Shown here in pieces: positions 10,772 to 18,124 of a stretch of 19,340 nucleotides of DNA. The stretch comes from Spirogloea muscicola (taxonomy: Eukaryota > Streptophyta > Zygnematophyceae > Spirogloeales > Spirogloeaceae): assembly GCA_009602725.1 (NCBI GenBank), contig WELB01000200.1, forward strand, positions 101,223 through 120,562. The letters run 5' to 3'. The notes under the pieces were generated by a model, which made no database searches, had not been told where the DNA came from, and was given only the letters and a program-made list of their open reading frames with translations. The translations under genes were made by a program, and so were the position numbers. Position 1 is the stretch's first letter, and the number at the start of each line of letters is the position of its first letter.

Positions 10772-11190
10772 AGAAGTAGCAAAACCTACGTTATTCGGAA
10801 GCAGGGCTCGTGGTTGGCAAGGGGGCCAGCGGGAAGGAGCGAGAATACGCTGATCACCCAGCAGGCCATGACTTTGTAGCGCTGGCGAGAGACGTGCACA
10901 GGCCGCTTACAGCCGATGGCTGGACCTTCTGCAACGGCTTGCGCACGGGCCTTCGAACGTCGGCAGGGACAGCAAGGTGAGCTGCCCAGCTTAAACGTCG
11001 CCAGGTCTCTTGCCCAGATGTTTCATATGCGGCTATCCATATCCTTCAAACGGCCCCAGGCTCACGCAGTGCACTTGCGGGCAGGCCGTGCCATGGCTGC
11101 TGCTTCTTGGTCTCGTCGGAGTGCCTCATTCCCAGCTGCTAGATTCTCCGACTTGCAGCTGCTGACTTGGGGGGTTGCTAAGCTCCTTAC
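10772..11190 (+). mobile_element. 5'-truncated, diverged LINE 3' fragment (tail to tail with main copy)
   Basis: This plus-strand segment aligns by eye with the last 400 bp of the minus-strand LINE (reverse complement of about 11919-11520). Shared blocks are GGAGCGAGAATACGCTGATC against GGAACGTAAATACGCGGACC, then GACTTTGTAGCGCTGG against GATTTTGTTCCCCTGG, GTTTCATATGCGGC against CTTCCGCATGCGG, and GACTTGCAGCTGCTGACT against GACTTGCATCTCCTGACT. The encoded tails match too: RRQGQQGELPSLNVARSLAQ against RRHGQQGEQPGFNVAGSLAQ, and LRAGRAMAAAS against SRAGRALAAAS. It covers only the end of the restriction-like endonuclease domain and the C-terminus. Divergence is substantial, so it is a different or much older insertion. 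A 5' truncation ending at the 3' terminus is typical of target-primed reverse transcription. Confidence 0.8.
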
Positions 11191-11520
11191 GCTGTAGTCT
11201 CTTGCATATCTGTGTTGTCCTGGCGGCATTCGGGCCTTTAGAACTTTCATTCTTTTTGGGATGGCCTCCACAGCTACTGCCTTGTATGAGAAGAGCTATT
11301 GTCTTCGTTACTTTCGTCGACAAGACCAGGAATACTCCTTCAATTCGTAAAGGTGAAGAACAAGAGAAGTGCTCGCCCGTAGAGAAGAATGGCTGGCAAA
11401 GCCAGCCCAAAAAGAATGGACAATATCCCAAGCCAAAGAAAGAGGTGCTGAAAAAGAACTACACTTCAGTCCATGCCTTTGGACTAGGACCAAGACCTCA
11501 GCCAGAGGACGCTCAGTAAC
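11191..11520 (+). other. Spacer between two LINE 3' ends, with a lysine-rich open frame
   Basis: This roughly 330-bp spacer separates the two opposed LINE ends. An ATG at 11287 opens a frame of about 77 codons (stop TAA at 11517-11519), rich in Lys, Asn, Gln and Pro in its second half (QPKKNGQYPKPKKEVLKKN). It has no recognised family and lies wholly between transposon ends, with its stop touching the main LINE's 3' edge. It may be chance, the tail of a disrupted gene, or 3' UTR of one element. Confidence 0.3.
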
Positions 11521-11927
11521 CTCTAGTCAGGAGATGCAAGTCTGAGTAGCTAGCCGGGGGAAAGACGTCGGCCTGACGGAAGCCGGAGGCCGCCGCCAAA
11601 GCTCGGCCTGCGCGCGAGTGGACTGCAAACGCAAGGGACCGCTGAAGCGACGGCCAACCGCATGCGGAAGACCTGCGCGAGGGACCCGGCAACATTGAAG
11701 CCGGGCTGCTCGCCCTGCTGCCCGTGGCGGCGGGCCGCGGCCTGCTGCGCAAGGTGGTGAAGCAAGTCCAGCCACGTTGCGTCGAAGGCCCCGTGTACGT
11801 CGACTGCCAGGGGAACAAAATCGTCGCCCACCGGGTGGTCCGCGTATTTACGTTCCTTGGTGTCCGCCGCTTGGCGGACTGCGTAGCCCGCCTCCTCTGA
11901 CGAGCGTTTGGCGCTGCTGGAAACGAA
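11513..11927 (-). pseudogene. LINE polyprotein, C-terminal part: end of RLE domain
   Basis: Beyond the TGA at 11928 the same frame stays open and coding-like (KERKYADHPVGDDFVPLAVD, DVHGAFDATWLDLL), carrying the basic/aromatic KxRKY motif expected in RLE domains. Near 11645 the copy is 2 nt shorter than the inverted relative. The conserved tail then continues in another frame (FAVHSRAGRALAAAS, SYSDLHLLTRGY) to a TGA next to the element's 3' edge. The relative at 10772-11190 is open across the site of the shift, supporting an indel in this copy. Confidence 0.8.
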
Positions 11928-13130
11928 TCAGTCAGTCGTGACGACGTCGGCGATGAGCCGAGGCCCCCCACCGAGCGCGCTGGCGACGAGATCGGCCCGC
12001 CGGATGTGGATGCGGCCATCCGCCCCAGCGGTCGGAGGCATGATGCTGGTACTCTCGAGCGCCACCGTGTAACCGGCCTCGACAAAGATTCCAAACATGG
12101 CGTTCCGCAGCAGGTTGTGTGTTCCTGTCCGCTCTCCGCCCCGTGCGCACCTGAGCATGTGAGCAGCCAACGATGCCGCATCTGAATCGCGCTCCCCGCA
12201 CTTGCACTGCTGTACTCCACTGAGGCAGGGTGGGAGGAGGCCGAGGAGGCGGTGCACCGCCGTACGGAAGGCGGCATCGGGCATTCGCAGCGCATCATGG
12301 ATCGGCAGGGCAGACAACCAAGCTGCCGCCCCAGGTGAGGATGTCGAGAGCAGCCGCGCGCGCCCCCGGAGGTCGGCCGCTGGCAAGAGCCCCATCACCG
12401 TGGTGAAGGAGGCCGCATCCACCTCTGCCATGAAGCGAGCTTGGGCCCGGAGGTCGGCCGTGCGCGCAAGGTGCGCGAACGGGACGGCCCGTGGCACCAG
12501 GGCTGGGTGATCCGCAAGCAGCTCATCCCGGGCTGAGCGGAGAGCCGCCTGGAAGGGCAACGTGCCAGTCTCCACGTCCGCCGTCGCCTGCCCTAGATGG
12601 CGACTCCCATGCCGGATGAGCTGGGCCACCGGAGCCGCAACCTGCGCCCAACTCCCCAGGTGTGCCGCCCGGCAGGCACGAGCCAGCAGCCGGCAGCCCA
12701 GACCCCCGCGGCTCACAGGCAGGGAGGCCTGGTGCACGGCAGCCGGCGTCGCCAGGAAGGCCGGGTGTTGGACGAGGGCCGCTGCGCTGGCCAGGATGCC
12801 TGCATCGAAGGTTGCATAGGCGGCCTGTGCCGCCGGGGAGGGGGGAAGGGCTCGAGCCAGGTACAGGGGACGTGGGGCAATGCTGCGCGTCAGCATGGCG
12901 AGCCCTAGCTGCATGTCGTGCAGCTCAGGGAGGCGGGCCGCCGGCTTTATGTGCTCCTGCAGCTTGCCGTGCAGCTGCTCGTCCACGTAGGCAGGTGAGC
13001 CCAAGGGAACCCCGAGGAGTGTGATGCCCTCGTCTGGTGTCAGGCAGCCGGGGGGTAGGCGGGGAGGGCTGGCGATCCTTGGGGGGACCAAGCGCTGCAC
13101 TTCGATGCGCGGATGTCCAGGCCAATCCAA
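11928..13130 (-). pseudogene. LINE polyprotein, middle part: RT thumb, CCHC knuckle and start of RLE domain
   Basis: This frame of about 400 codons runs from 13130 to a TGA at 11930-11928, in a third frame relative to the RT part. Early residues include GITLLGVPLGSPAYV, typical of the region after the RT palm in R2-like proteins. Near the end are CKCGERDSDAASLAAHMLRC, fitting the C-x-C...H-x3-C knuckle that precedes RLE domains, and RTGTHN. Then come RRADLV and LIADVVTTD, which fit the first two acidic positions of the PD-(D/E)XK-like RLE (here AD replaces the usual PD). The TGA falls immediately after VTTD, inside the nuclease domain. Confidence 0.85.
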
Positions 13131-13131
13131 T

Positions 13132-15471
13132 CTAAGCTGCTCCTCCAGGGGCGAAGGCAGCCAAGACCTTGTCGCGTGGCCCGACCAGAGTCGTGTCGTC
13201 TGCGTAAGTGGGCAGGAGGACGCCCAGGTGAGCAGCGGCCGTGGCCTTCAAGGCGCGGTCGTGGGCCAGCGCGTAGAAGAACCCCGCCAAGGGGTCCCCC
13301 TGCTGCGTGCCCGTGGCAGACTGGAGGACCTCCACCCCCCCGGCTCCATGCCGCCATAGGAGATCGCTGGGCTTGCCGTAGCCCAGCCGGAAGAACGGCA
13401 GCAGGGTGGGGAAGGCGTCACGGAGCTCCTCGGCGACAGCTGCGCGGTCGACGCAGTTGAAGGCGTTGCAAACATCCACTGCCAACACCACCCACTCCGG
13501 GTGCAAGTCGAGGGAAGCCCGCACCCCATGTACCACTGCTTCGCCGCCGCTCCGCAAGCCTGCGCCATATTGGTGCGGGGCCAGGTGTGTCTGGGCCGCA
13601 TTGGCGTGTTGTTGCCAAAGTGCCCGTCCCACTAGGCGGTGCAGGACCTCGCCAATGGCGATGGGGCGGACGCCACCGTTGACCTTGCTGAGGGCTAGCA
13701 GGGAGCTGGCGCAGAGCACACCGCGGATGCTGGCAGGGATGTGACCGCGGGCCATGTGTTGGCACGCCTGGTGCAGCGCCCGAAGGTCCGCCTCGTCCCC
13801 TTCAAGGAAGAGCACCTTCAAATGCTCCGTGACCATGCGCGAGGGGCCGCCTGCAGCTGCGCGCCGGCTGCTCTGCAAGGCCTTGCGGAAGGCTGCCGCA
13901 TCAAGGGCCACCTCCGCCTGCGGGACGTAGGAAGCCAACCACGGGGGCAGGGGAGAGCGCGGCCGGGGGTGGAGGGACGAGAGGGCTTCCCGCGTCGCCT
14001 CAGTTGCCGGCGCCAACACCGAATCATCGAGCGCTTGGACGGCTCGCGAGAGCTCCCCGGCATGGCCATACCGGAGAGCGCGGCGGACACTGGCCGCCCT
14101 GTCAGGCGAAGGCGCTGTCTGCGAAGTGCGGCGGCCTCCTGAGGCCGCAGCCACTGCAGCGTCGTGCCGCGCCAGGAGCTCCTCCCATCGCCCGCACTCA
14201 AAGAGGTAGATGCGGTCCAGGAGCAGCTGGCGGACTTGGCCGTGGCCCTGGGGGGGTGCTCGCCCAAGCAGCAGCCTGGGGAAGAGGATGAAGACCTTCC
14301 AGGCTGCAGCGTCCCTGTGGTCGACGCTGCAGAACGGGGTGGAGGGCGCGGCGCAGGTGTGGGCGCGCCCACCGCGGCGCATGGCGCAGGAGAGGGAGTG
14401 CCTCCTGCCGGTGAACCGCATCGAGGTCAAGGTCCGCCGCCCATTGCCAGTGGTGGGGACCTGGAGGGGTCGGCCCGGGAGGGACACGTCGGCCTGGGCG
14501 GCCATCGCGGCCGCGGCCGCCCTCAGCGGACGTGGCCGCTTCTGCGCCGCTCGATTGGCCTGCAGCTGGCAAGCGTGCTCGTGCATGGTCCGAGCGCGCT
14601 GGGTTGGCCAGGGGCGCTGACAGTGCCGGCACCGTAGAGGCTCCGACGGAGGAAGCGGCGGTGAGGACGAGGGAGGTGAAGGCGACGGCGGTGGCGCTGG
14701 CTCGCTCGGCGATGGTGGAGGCGGCGGCGACGGAGGCGGCGCCGATGGCTGGCGCAACAGAGGTGGGTTCTGGGGTGGCAGTGGCGACGACGGCATCGAA
14801 GGCGGCGACGGCGGTGGCGGCGACGGCGGTGGGGACGGCGGCCCTGTGGCCATGGCAGGCACACTCACAGGGACATGAGGAGCAGCATTGCCCTCAGGGG
14901 ACAAGGCACCCTGCCGATAGACTGGGTTCACCTCGGGGGGCTCTTCTTGTCTCGAGGGCGGAGTCAATAAAGCAGGTGCCCCACACATCTCTGGGGCGGG
15001 AGGCGATAGATGCCCCTCCGCGTGATGCTCCTGCTCCTGAGCAGGGACGGCCTGAACAGAGACGGTGGGGCCGCCAGCCGCGACTGCCACAGCAGACGCC
15101 GCGGCGGCGAGGCCGGCTCGCTTCAAGCAGGAGTACGCATGGATCGCAAGACCATGCGCATTCTTGCAGAGCTTGGGACATCGGGGGCACTGCACGCCCT
15201 CTGATGCCGCAGGGGGTGGTGGCGGCGGCGGCGGTGATGGGGGGAGCGATGGCTGCGTTGCGTTGGACGTCGGTGGCGCGTGGAGAGGGAATGGCGGCGG
15301 CGGCGGCGGCGGCGCGGGCCTACAGATGAAGCGGAGGCAGGAGGCGGCGACAACAGCGGGGAGCAGTGCGGGGACTTGAAAGTCGGGCGGCGCTGGCGGC
15401 GGGGGCGCAGCGCCCCGCTCCAGCCGGAGTCTGGGACGAGGCGCCCGGACCGCCTTACACAGCCGATTCTT
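13132..15471 (-). pseudogene. LINE polyprotein, N-terminal part: zinc fingers and reverse transcriptase
   Basis: An uninterrupted frame of about 779 codons runs from just after a TGA at 15474 to a stop at 13134-13132. It has no ATG before the first zinc finger; the earliest convenient initiator is a GTG at 15195, so the true start is unknown. Two C-x2-C-x12-H-x3-C fingers are visible (CPRCPKLCKNAHGLAIHAYSC begins near 15189; CRHCQRPW...HEHAC near 14610), separated by a long Pro/Ser tract. The RT domain has motif A LAVDVCNAFNCVDR (about 13485), motif B GTQQGDPLAG (about 13310) and motif C YADD (about 13205). All catalytic aspartates are present. The frame stops just before the conserved segment GLDIRASKCSAWSP, which lies in a second frame at about 13117-13075. 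The polymerase core is therefore intact but cut off from the endonuclease half. Confidence 0.88.
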
Positions 15472-15489
15472 TCACAGCCGATTCTTTCA
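15460..15489. repeat. Two tandem 15-bp repeats at the LINE 5' side
   Basis: CAGCCGATTCTTTCA occurs twice back to back, with a degenerate third echo just downstream (CAGCAGCCGCTTCCTTTACA). On the minus strand each copy contains a TGA in the LINE reading frame, so this array marks where the long open frame begins. It may be part of the LINE 5' UTR or the target flank. Confidence 0.85.
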
Positions 15490-15519
15490 TATCAGCAGCC
15501 GCTTCCTTTACACAGATGC

Positions 15520-15740
15520 TTTGCCTGGAGCGACTCCTGAAGCAACTCCGGACTCGGGCTCCGTCGGCGGCGCCGGGAGCGCGCAGTTGAGGCGACGGGG
15601 AGTGAGGCGGCGGAGGCGAGGGCGGCGGGTGCGAGGGACCGGCGTGCCGCGGACCCCATGGCGGGCGCCGCCGGCAGCGACGCCGGCGGCGGCCCGGGGT
15701 TTAGGAGGGGCGGCGGCGGCGGCGGCGCCCTCGACCTAGG
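15520..15740 (+). repeat. GC-rich GGC/GCG trinucleotide tract
   Basis: Dense GGC, GCG and GGA triplets occupy this stretch, including six GGC in a row around 15707-15727. An ATG at 15658 opens a 49-codon Gly-rich frame ending in a TAG near 15805, with a possible donor AAAAG|GTAACT just before it. It could be a CpG-island-like promoter and first exon, or the 5' UTR of the minus-strand LINE. I do not call a gene. Confidence 0.5.
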
Positions 15741-15928
15741 ATTGGACCTAGGACCTCAAGCGTTTGCACGAGAAGAAGAACGAGGTGCAAATTTAAAAGG
15801 TAACTAGCAACTGGCGAAAGCTCAAGGTGCTAAGGATTGATTGTGGAGGTCAATACTCCTCGACTGATGTCCATGAGTGCTGATGTCCATCAGTACTGCA
15901 GGCCTGGATTGTTAGCCCATTGCCCATA

Positions 15929-15960
15929 GCTAGTTTGCTTAAGAATTTAAGCAAACTAGC
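15929..15960. repeat. Perfect 14-bp inverted repeat with 4-nt loop
   Basis: GCTAGTTTGCTTAA is followed by GAAT and then its exact reverse complement, giving a 32-bp hairpin. The sequence is AT-rich in a GC-rich neighbourhood. It lies between the LINE's 5' side and the first Ty3/gypsy-like coding remnants. There is no T-run to suggest a Pol III terminator. It may be a fold-back element relic or an element boundary. Confidence 0.9.
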
Positions 15961-16330
15961 GAAGCTGAGCGACGAAGATCGTACCTTCAGCAGCCTGAGT
16001 CCACATCAAGTTCGTGTTGCCATCTTCTTGGCCAACATCTAATGAATTGCATACACAGAAAATAGAAGGCCATGAAGTGCTCAAAGTGCTTCAAGGCAAC
16101 ACGTAGCCGCAGGAAAGCAGCCAGACAGATAGTCAAGGAGGCTGGCCACTACGTCGACCAATGGCGGAAGGTCGTCGGCTTTCCTTATGCTGCATAACGA
16201 TTCCCAAGTTGGGCCCAAGACGGCGTGATGTTGCAGCTTCTAACGGCGAGGGAAGTGAACGCTGTCGTGACCACCAAAACGGCACCAACATTGTCGTGAC
16301 CGGACCTCCAACAGTAAACAGTCAGCACTA
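15958..16330 (+). pseudogene. Possible decayed gag-like coding remnant
   Basis: Coding-looking stretches appear in shifting frames with stops between them: KLSDEDRTFSSLSPHQVRV then AIFLANI before a TAA, and MKCSKCFKATRSRRKAARQ followed by IVKEAGHYVDQWRKV. The basic, charged character and the position directly upstream of Ty3/gypsy pol remnants on the same strand suggest a gag remnant. No CCHC knuckle is clear, so this is inference. Confidence 0.3.
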
Positions 16331-16881
16331 GCGTTTTGATGAAATTGGCATATTACGCAGCGGAGATGTACTTGAGTTGGCTTTCTCGTCGTCGGCCTGA
16401 ATTTGTGGTGTTCTTCATCGTGCCTTGCAGGCGCAATGCGATCCATCGATCTCCGCGTGGGATGTCGCTGATGTGCTCGTATGATGCGGAACACCAGCTC
16501 CTACTGCCTTGCGGTAATTTCGGGCGATGATTGGCTGGGCCTGCATCTGCATTCCTTGACTTCGACCGTCATATGTGAACTGTACAATGTGGCGCTTGGC
16601 GCCATGTCCTTTGCAATGAGCAGACCAGTAAACCGCCTCGGAGCGGCTGGAAGGCCTACTCTGCTGTCCGCCATGCAGATGAAAAAGCTGCTACACAAGC
16701 AAGCGGTCCAGTCCGCGTACCTTGTGCTGATGACGTCGTGTGACGAGTCTGCCTTGACTCGTATGTGAGTGCGGTGGTCTACAGGGCGTGCTTATTTAAT
16801 AAGTTGCTGGATGAGTACTTGGATGTGTTCGCCGACGCTCTCTCAGACGGTCTTCCGCCTCACCGAGGCGTGGCTCATATC

Positions 16882-16886
16882 ATTCC
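16882..16886 (+). repeat. 5-bp ATTCC, putative target-site duplication (first copy)
   Basis: ATTCC directly precedes the TG start of the first LTR-like unit and recurs exactly between the two units at 17581-17585. A degraded ATTTG follows the second unit at 18125-18129. Five-base duplications are usual for Ty3/gypsy and Ty1/copia integration. Confidence 0.7.
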
Positions 16887-16949
16887 TGTAATGAATTACG
16901 CTCTAAACACGTCTGTTAGAGAGATAAGTCCTTATTGAGTTCGAACATA

Positions 16950-16973
16950 GTGGGTTTAGGAGCCAACCCACTC
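16950..16973. repeat. 8-bp stem-loop within LTR-like unit 1
   Basis: AGTGGGTT, the loop TAGGAGCC, and AACCCACT form a perfect 8-bp stem with an 8-nt loop. The same stem and loop recur in unit 2. Confidence 0.8.
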
Positions 16974-17380
16974 ACAGGAAGCACAAGCGCAATGCGCAGC
17001 GGAAGACAGGCCCTGTGGCGCCGCCGTCCGGCGGCGACTCCACATCCTGGGCGCAGACCAGCGACTGGCCCTTGACGGGCACAGCCATGGGCGCCCCGCA
17101 GCAGGTCCGCAGCAGTGCGGCGGCTGCTGCGGCGGCGAGCAGCGGCAAGGCTGCCCCTGGGGCTTCACTGGCTCGAACTGATTGTTGCGCCTCTGCCCCA
17201 AAGGCTCCTTATGCTTCCCAGTGCCACCCCTCCAGGGGTGTGAGCGGGTCGCCCCAAGGCCCACCTTGCGGCGGGCGGGCCCAAAGATCCTCCCTTGGCT
17301 TTTCGCAGCCCTTGCCCCCATTGGGCATGCCACTTCTTCCCTTGAATGGGCGGACCTTGGCAAAGGGTAATTCAGGACGG

Positions 17381-17465
17381 GCGGGAGCCGTCTCTGGGCG
17401 GGAACCGTCTCTGGGCGGAAACCGTCTCTGGGCGGAAACCGTCTCTAGGCGGAAACCGTCCCTGG
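17381..17465. repeat. 17-bp minisatellite, five copies
   Basis: Five tandem copies of a 17-bp unit (consensus GCGGAAACCGTCTCTGG, one to three changes per copy) lie inside LTR-like unit 1 only. The matching place in unit 2 holds a short GC-rich stretch without the repeat, so the array expanded in one copy. Confidence 0.9.
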
Positions 17466-17585
17466 GCGGGCCGCTTGCCCAGCCAGCCAGCCCGCCTGCT
17501 GGCGGGTCACCTGGCCCAAATAGCCACTCATGTAATGTCAACAGAGCCATGTGGCTTAACCAGACGGCTGCTTCACTACAATTCC

Positions 17586-18124
17586 TGTAAGGATACGCCC
17601 TATACACGCAGTTGGAGAGAGCAGTCCTTATTGAGTTCGAAGGTAGTGGGTTTAGGAGCCAACCCACTACACAAGGAAGCACTAGCGCATAGGCGCAGCG
17701 GAAGATAGGCCCTGTGGTGCCGCCGTCCGAAGGGGGCTCCACCTCCTGGGCGCAGGCCGGCGCAGCAGGCCCCGCAGCGCAGTGCGGCGGCGGCTGCGGC
17801 GGCGAGCAGCGGCAAGGCTGCTCCTGGGCTTCCTCGGCTCGAATTGATTGAGGAGCCTCAGCCCCCAAGGCTCCCTGTGCTTCCCCGTGCCCACCCCCCT
17901 CCAGGGGTGTGAGCGGGTCGCCCCGAGGCCCGCCTTGCGGCAGGCCAAAGATCCTCCCTTAAACGGGCGGATCCTGGCGAGGGGTATTCTAGGACGGGCG
18001 GGGCCCGCACCCGGGCGGGCCACTTGCCCGGCCAGCTTGCCCGCCAGCTGGCGGGTCACCTGGCCCAAACAGTCTGTAATGCCAGCAGAGCCATGTGGCT
18101 TAACCAGACGGCTGGTTCATTACA
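17586..18124 (+). mobile_element. LTR-like unit 2 (539 bp), probable solo LTR in tandem with unit 1
   Basis: The unit begins TGTAAGG and ends CATTACA, is preceded by ATTCC and followed by ATTTG. It is colinear with unit 1 from the CAGTCCTTATTGAGTTCGAA block through the terminal GCCATGTGGCTTAACCAGAC block, but lacks the minisatellite and has many substitutions. The two units are separated by only the 5-bp ATTCC, so there is no internal domain between them. The gypsy frame resumes with EPGAEP about a dozen bases downstream. Confidence 0.65.
17650..17675. repeat. Stem-loop within LTR-like unit 2
   Basis: The same stem and loop seen in unit 1 (AGTGGGTT, TAGGAGCC, AACCCACT) is present and extends by one further base pair (TAGTGGGTT with AACCCACTA). 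Conservation of both arms and loop while neighbouring bases differ suggests constraint or recent common origin. Confidence 0.8.

Larger units (their letters stand above)
11513..15471 (-). mobile_element. Near full-length, broken LINE with restriction-like endonuclease (R2/NeSL-like)
   Basis: One element on the minus strand carries, in order, N-terminal CCHC zinc fingers, a Pro/Ser-rich linker, a reverse transcriptase with intact core motifs, an RT thumb region, a C-x-C...H-x3-C knuckle and a restriction-like endonuclease (RLE) domain. This is the single-ORF layout of RLE-type non-LTR retrotransposons (R2, R4, NeSL and similar); no apurinic endonuclease domain is seen. The reading frame is broken by two frame changes around 13130 and 13060, an in-frame TGA at 11930-11928 and a frame change near 11645. 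The 3' edge is set near 11513-11520 from the end of homology to the inverted fragment. The 5' edge is not defined; the open frame begins after a TGA at 15474-15472 and the 5' UTR may reach further. No target-site duplication was identified. Confidence 0.88.
16887..17580 (+). mobile_element. LTR-like unit 1 (694 bp), probable solo LTR
   Basis: The unit begins TGTAATG and ends CACTACA, a nearly perfect short terminal inverted repeat with the TG...CA ends of LTRs. It is flanked on both sides by ATTCC. It shares most of its sequence with unit 2: CAGTCCTTATTGAGTTCGAA-like start (here AAGTCC), GTGGGTTTAGGAGCCAACCC, CAGCGGAAGA, a GCGGCGGC tract, CCAGGGGTGTGAGCGGGTCG and GCCATGTGGCTTAACCAGAC near the end. 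It contains no reverse transcriptase, and no obvious primer-binding site follows it. It interrupts the gypsy pol frame between the pre-RT block and EPGAEP. It differs from unit 2 partly by a 17-bp minisatellite. A TRIM-type non-autonomous element is the alternative. Strand is arbitrary. Confidence 0.65.

Noticed and set aside
12202-13024. Long plus-strand open frames opposite the LINE
   Set aside because: They are antisense shadows of the GC-rich minus-strand polyprotein, whose RT, knuckle and RLE motifs are clear; the plus frames are Arg/Gly/Ala-rich without motifs.
14532-15329. 265-codon plus-strand open frame, Ala/Thr/Glu-rich
   Set aside because: It lies opposite the LINE's Pro/Ser-rich linker; the repetitive Ala/Val/Glu composition is what the reverse strand of such codons gives.
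15752-15795. Short frame encoding DLKRLHEKKNEVQI, resembling a coiled coil
   Set aside because: Only 14 codons before a stop, not in frame with the nearby ATG at 15658, and no partner exon could be found.
16940-16975. Possible tRNA-derived SINE head (GAGTTCGAA followed by a stem-loop)
   Set aside because: The B-box match is loose, no A box is found at the right distance, and the TG...CA ends with 5-bp duplications fit an LTR better.
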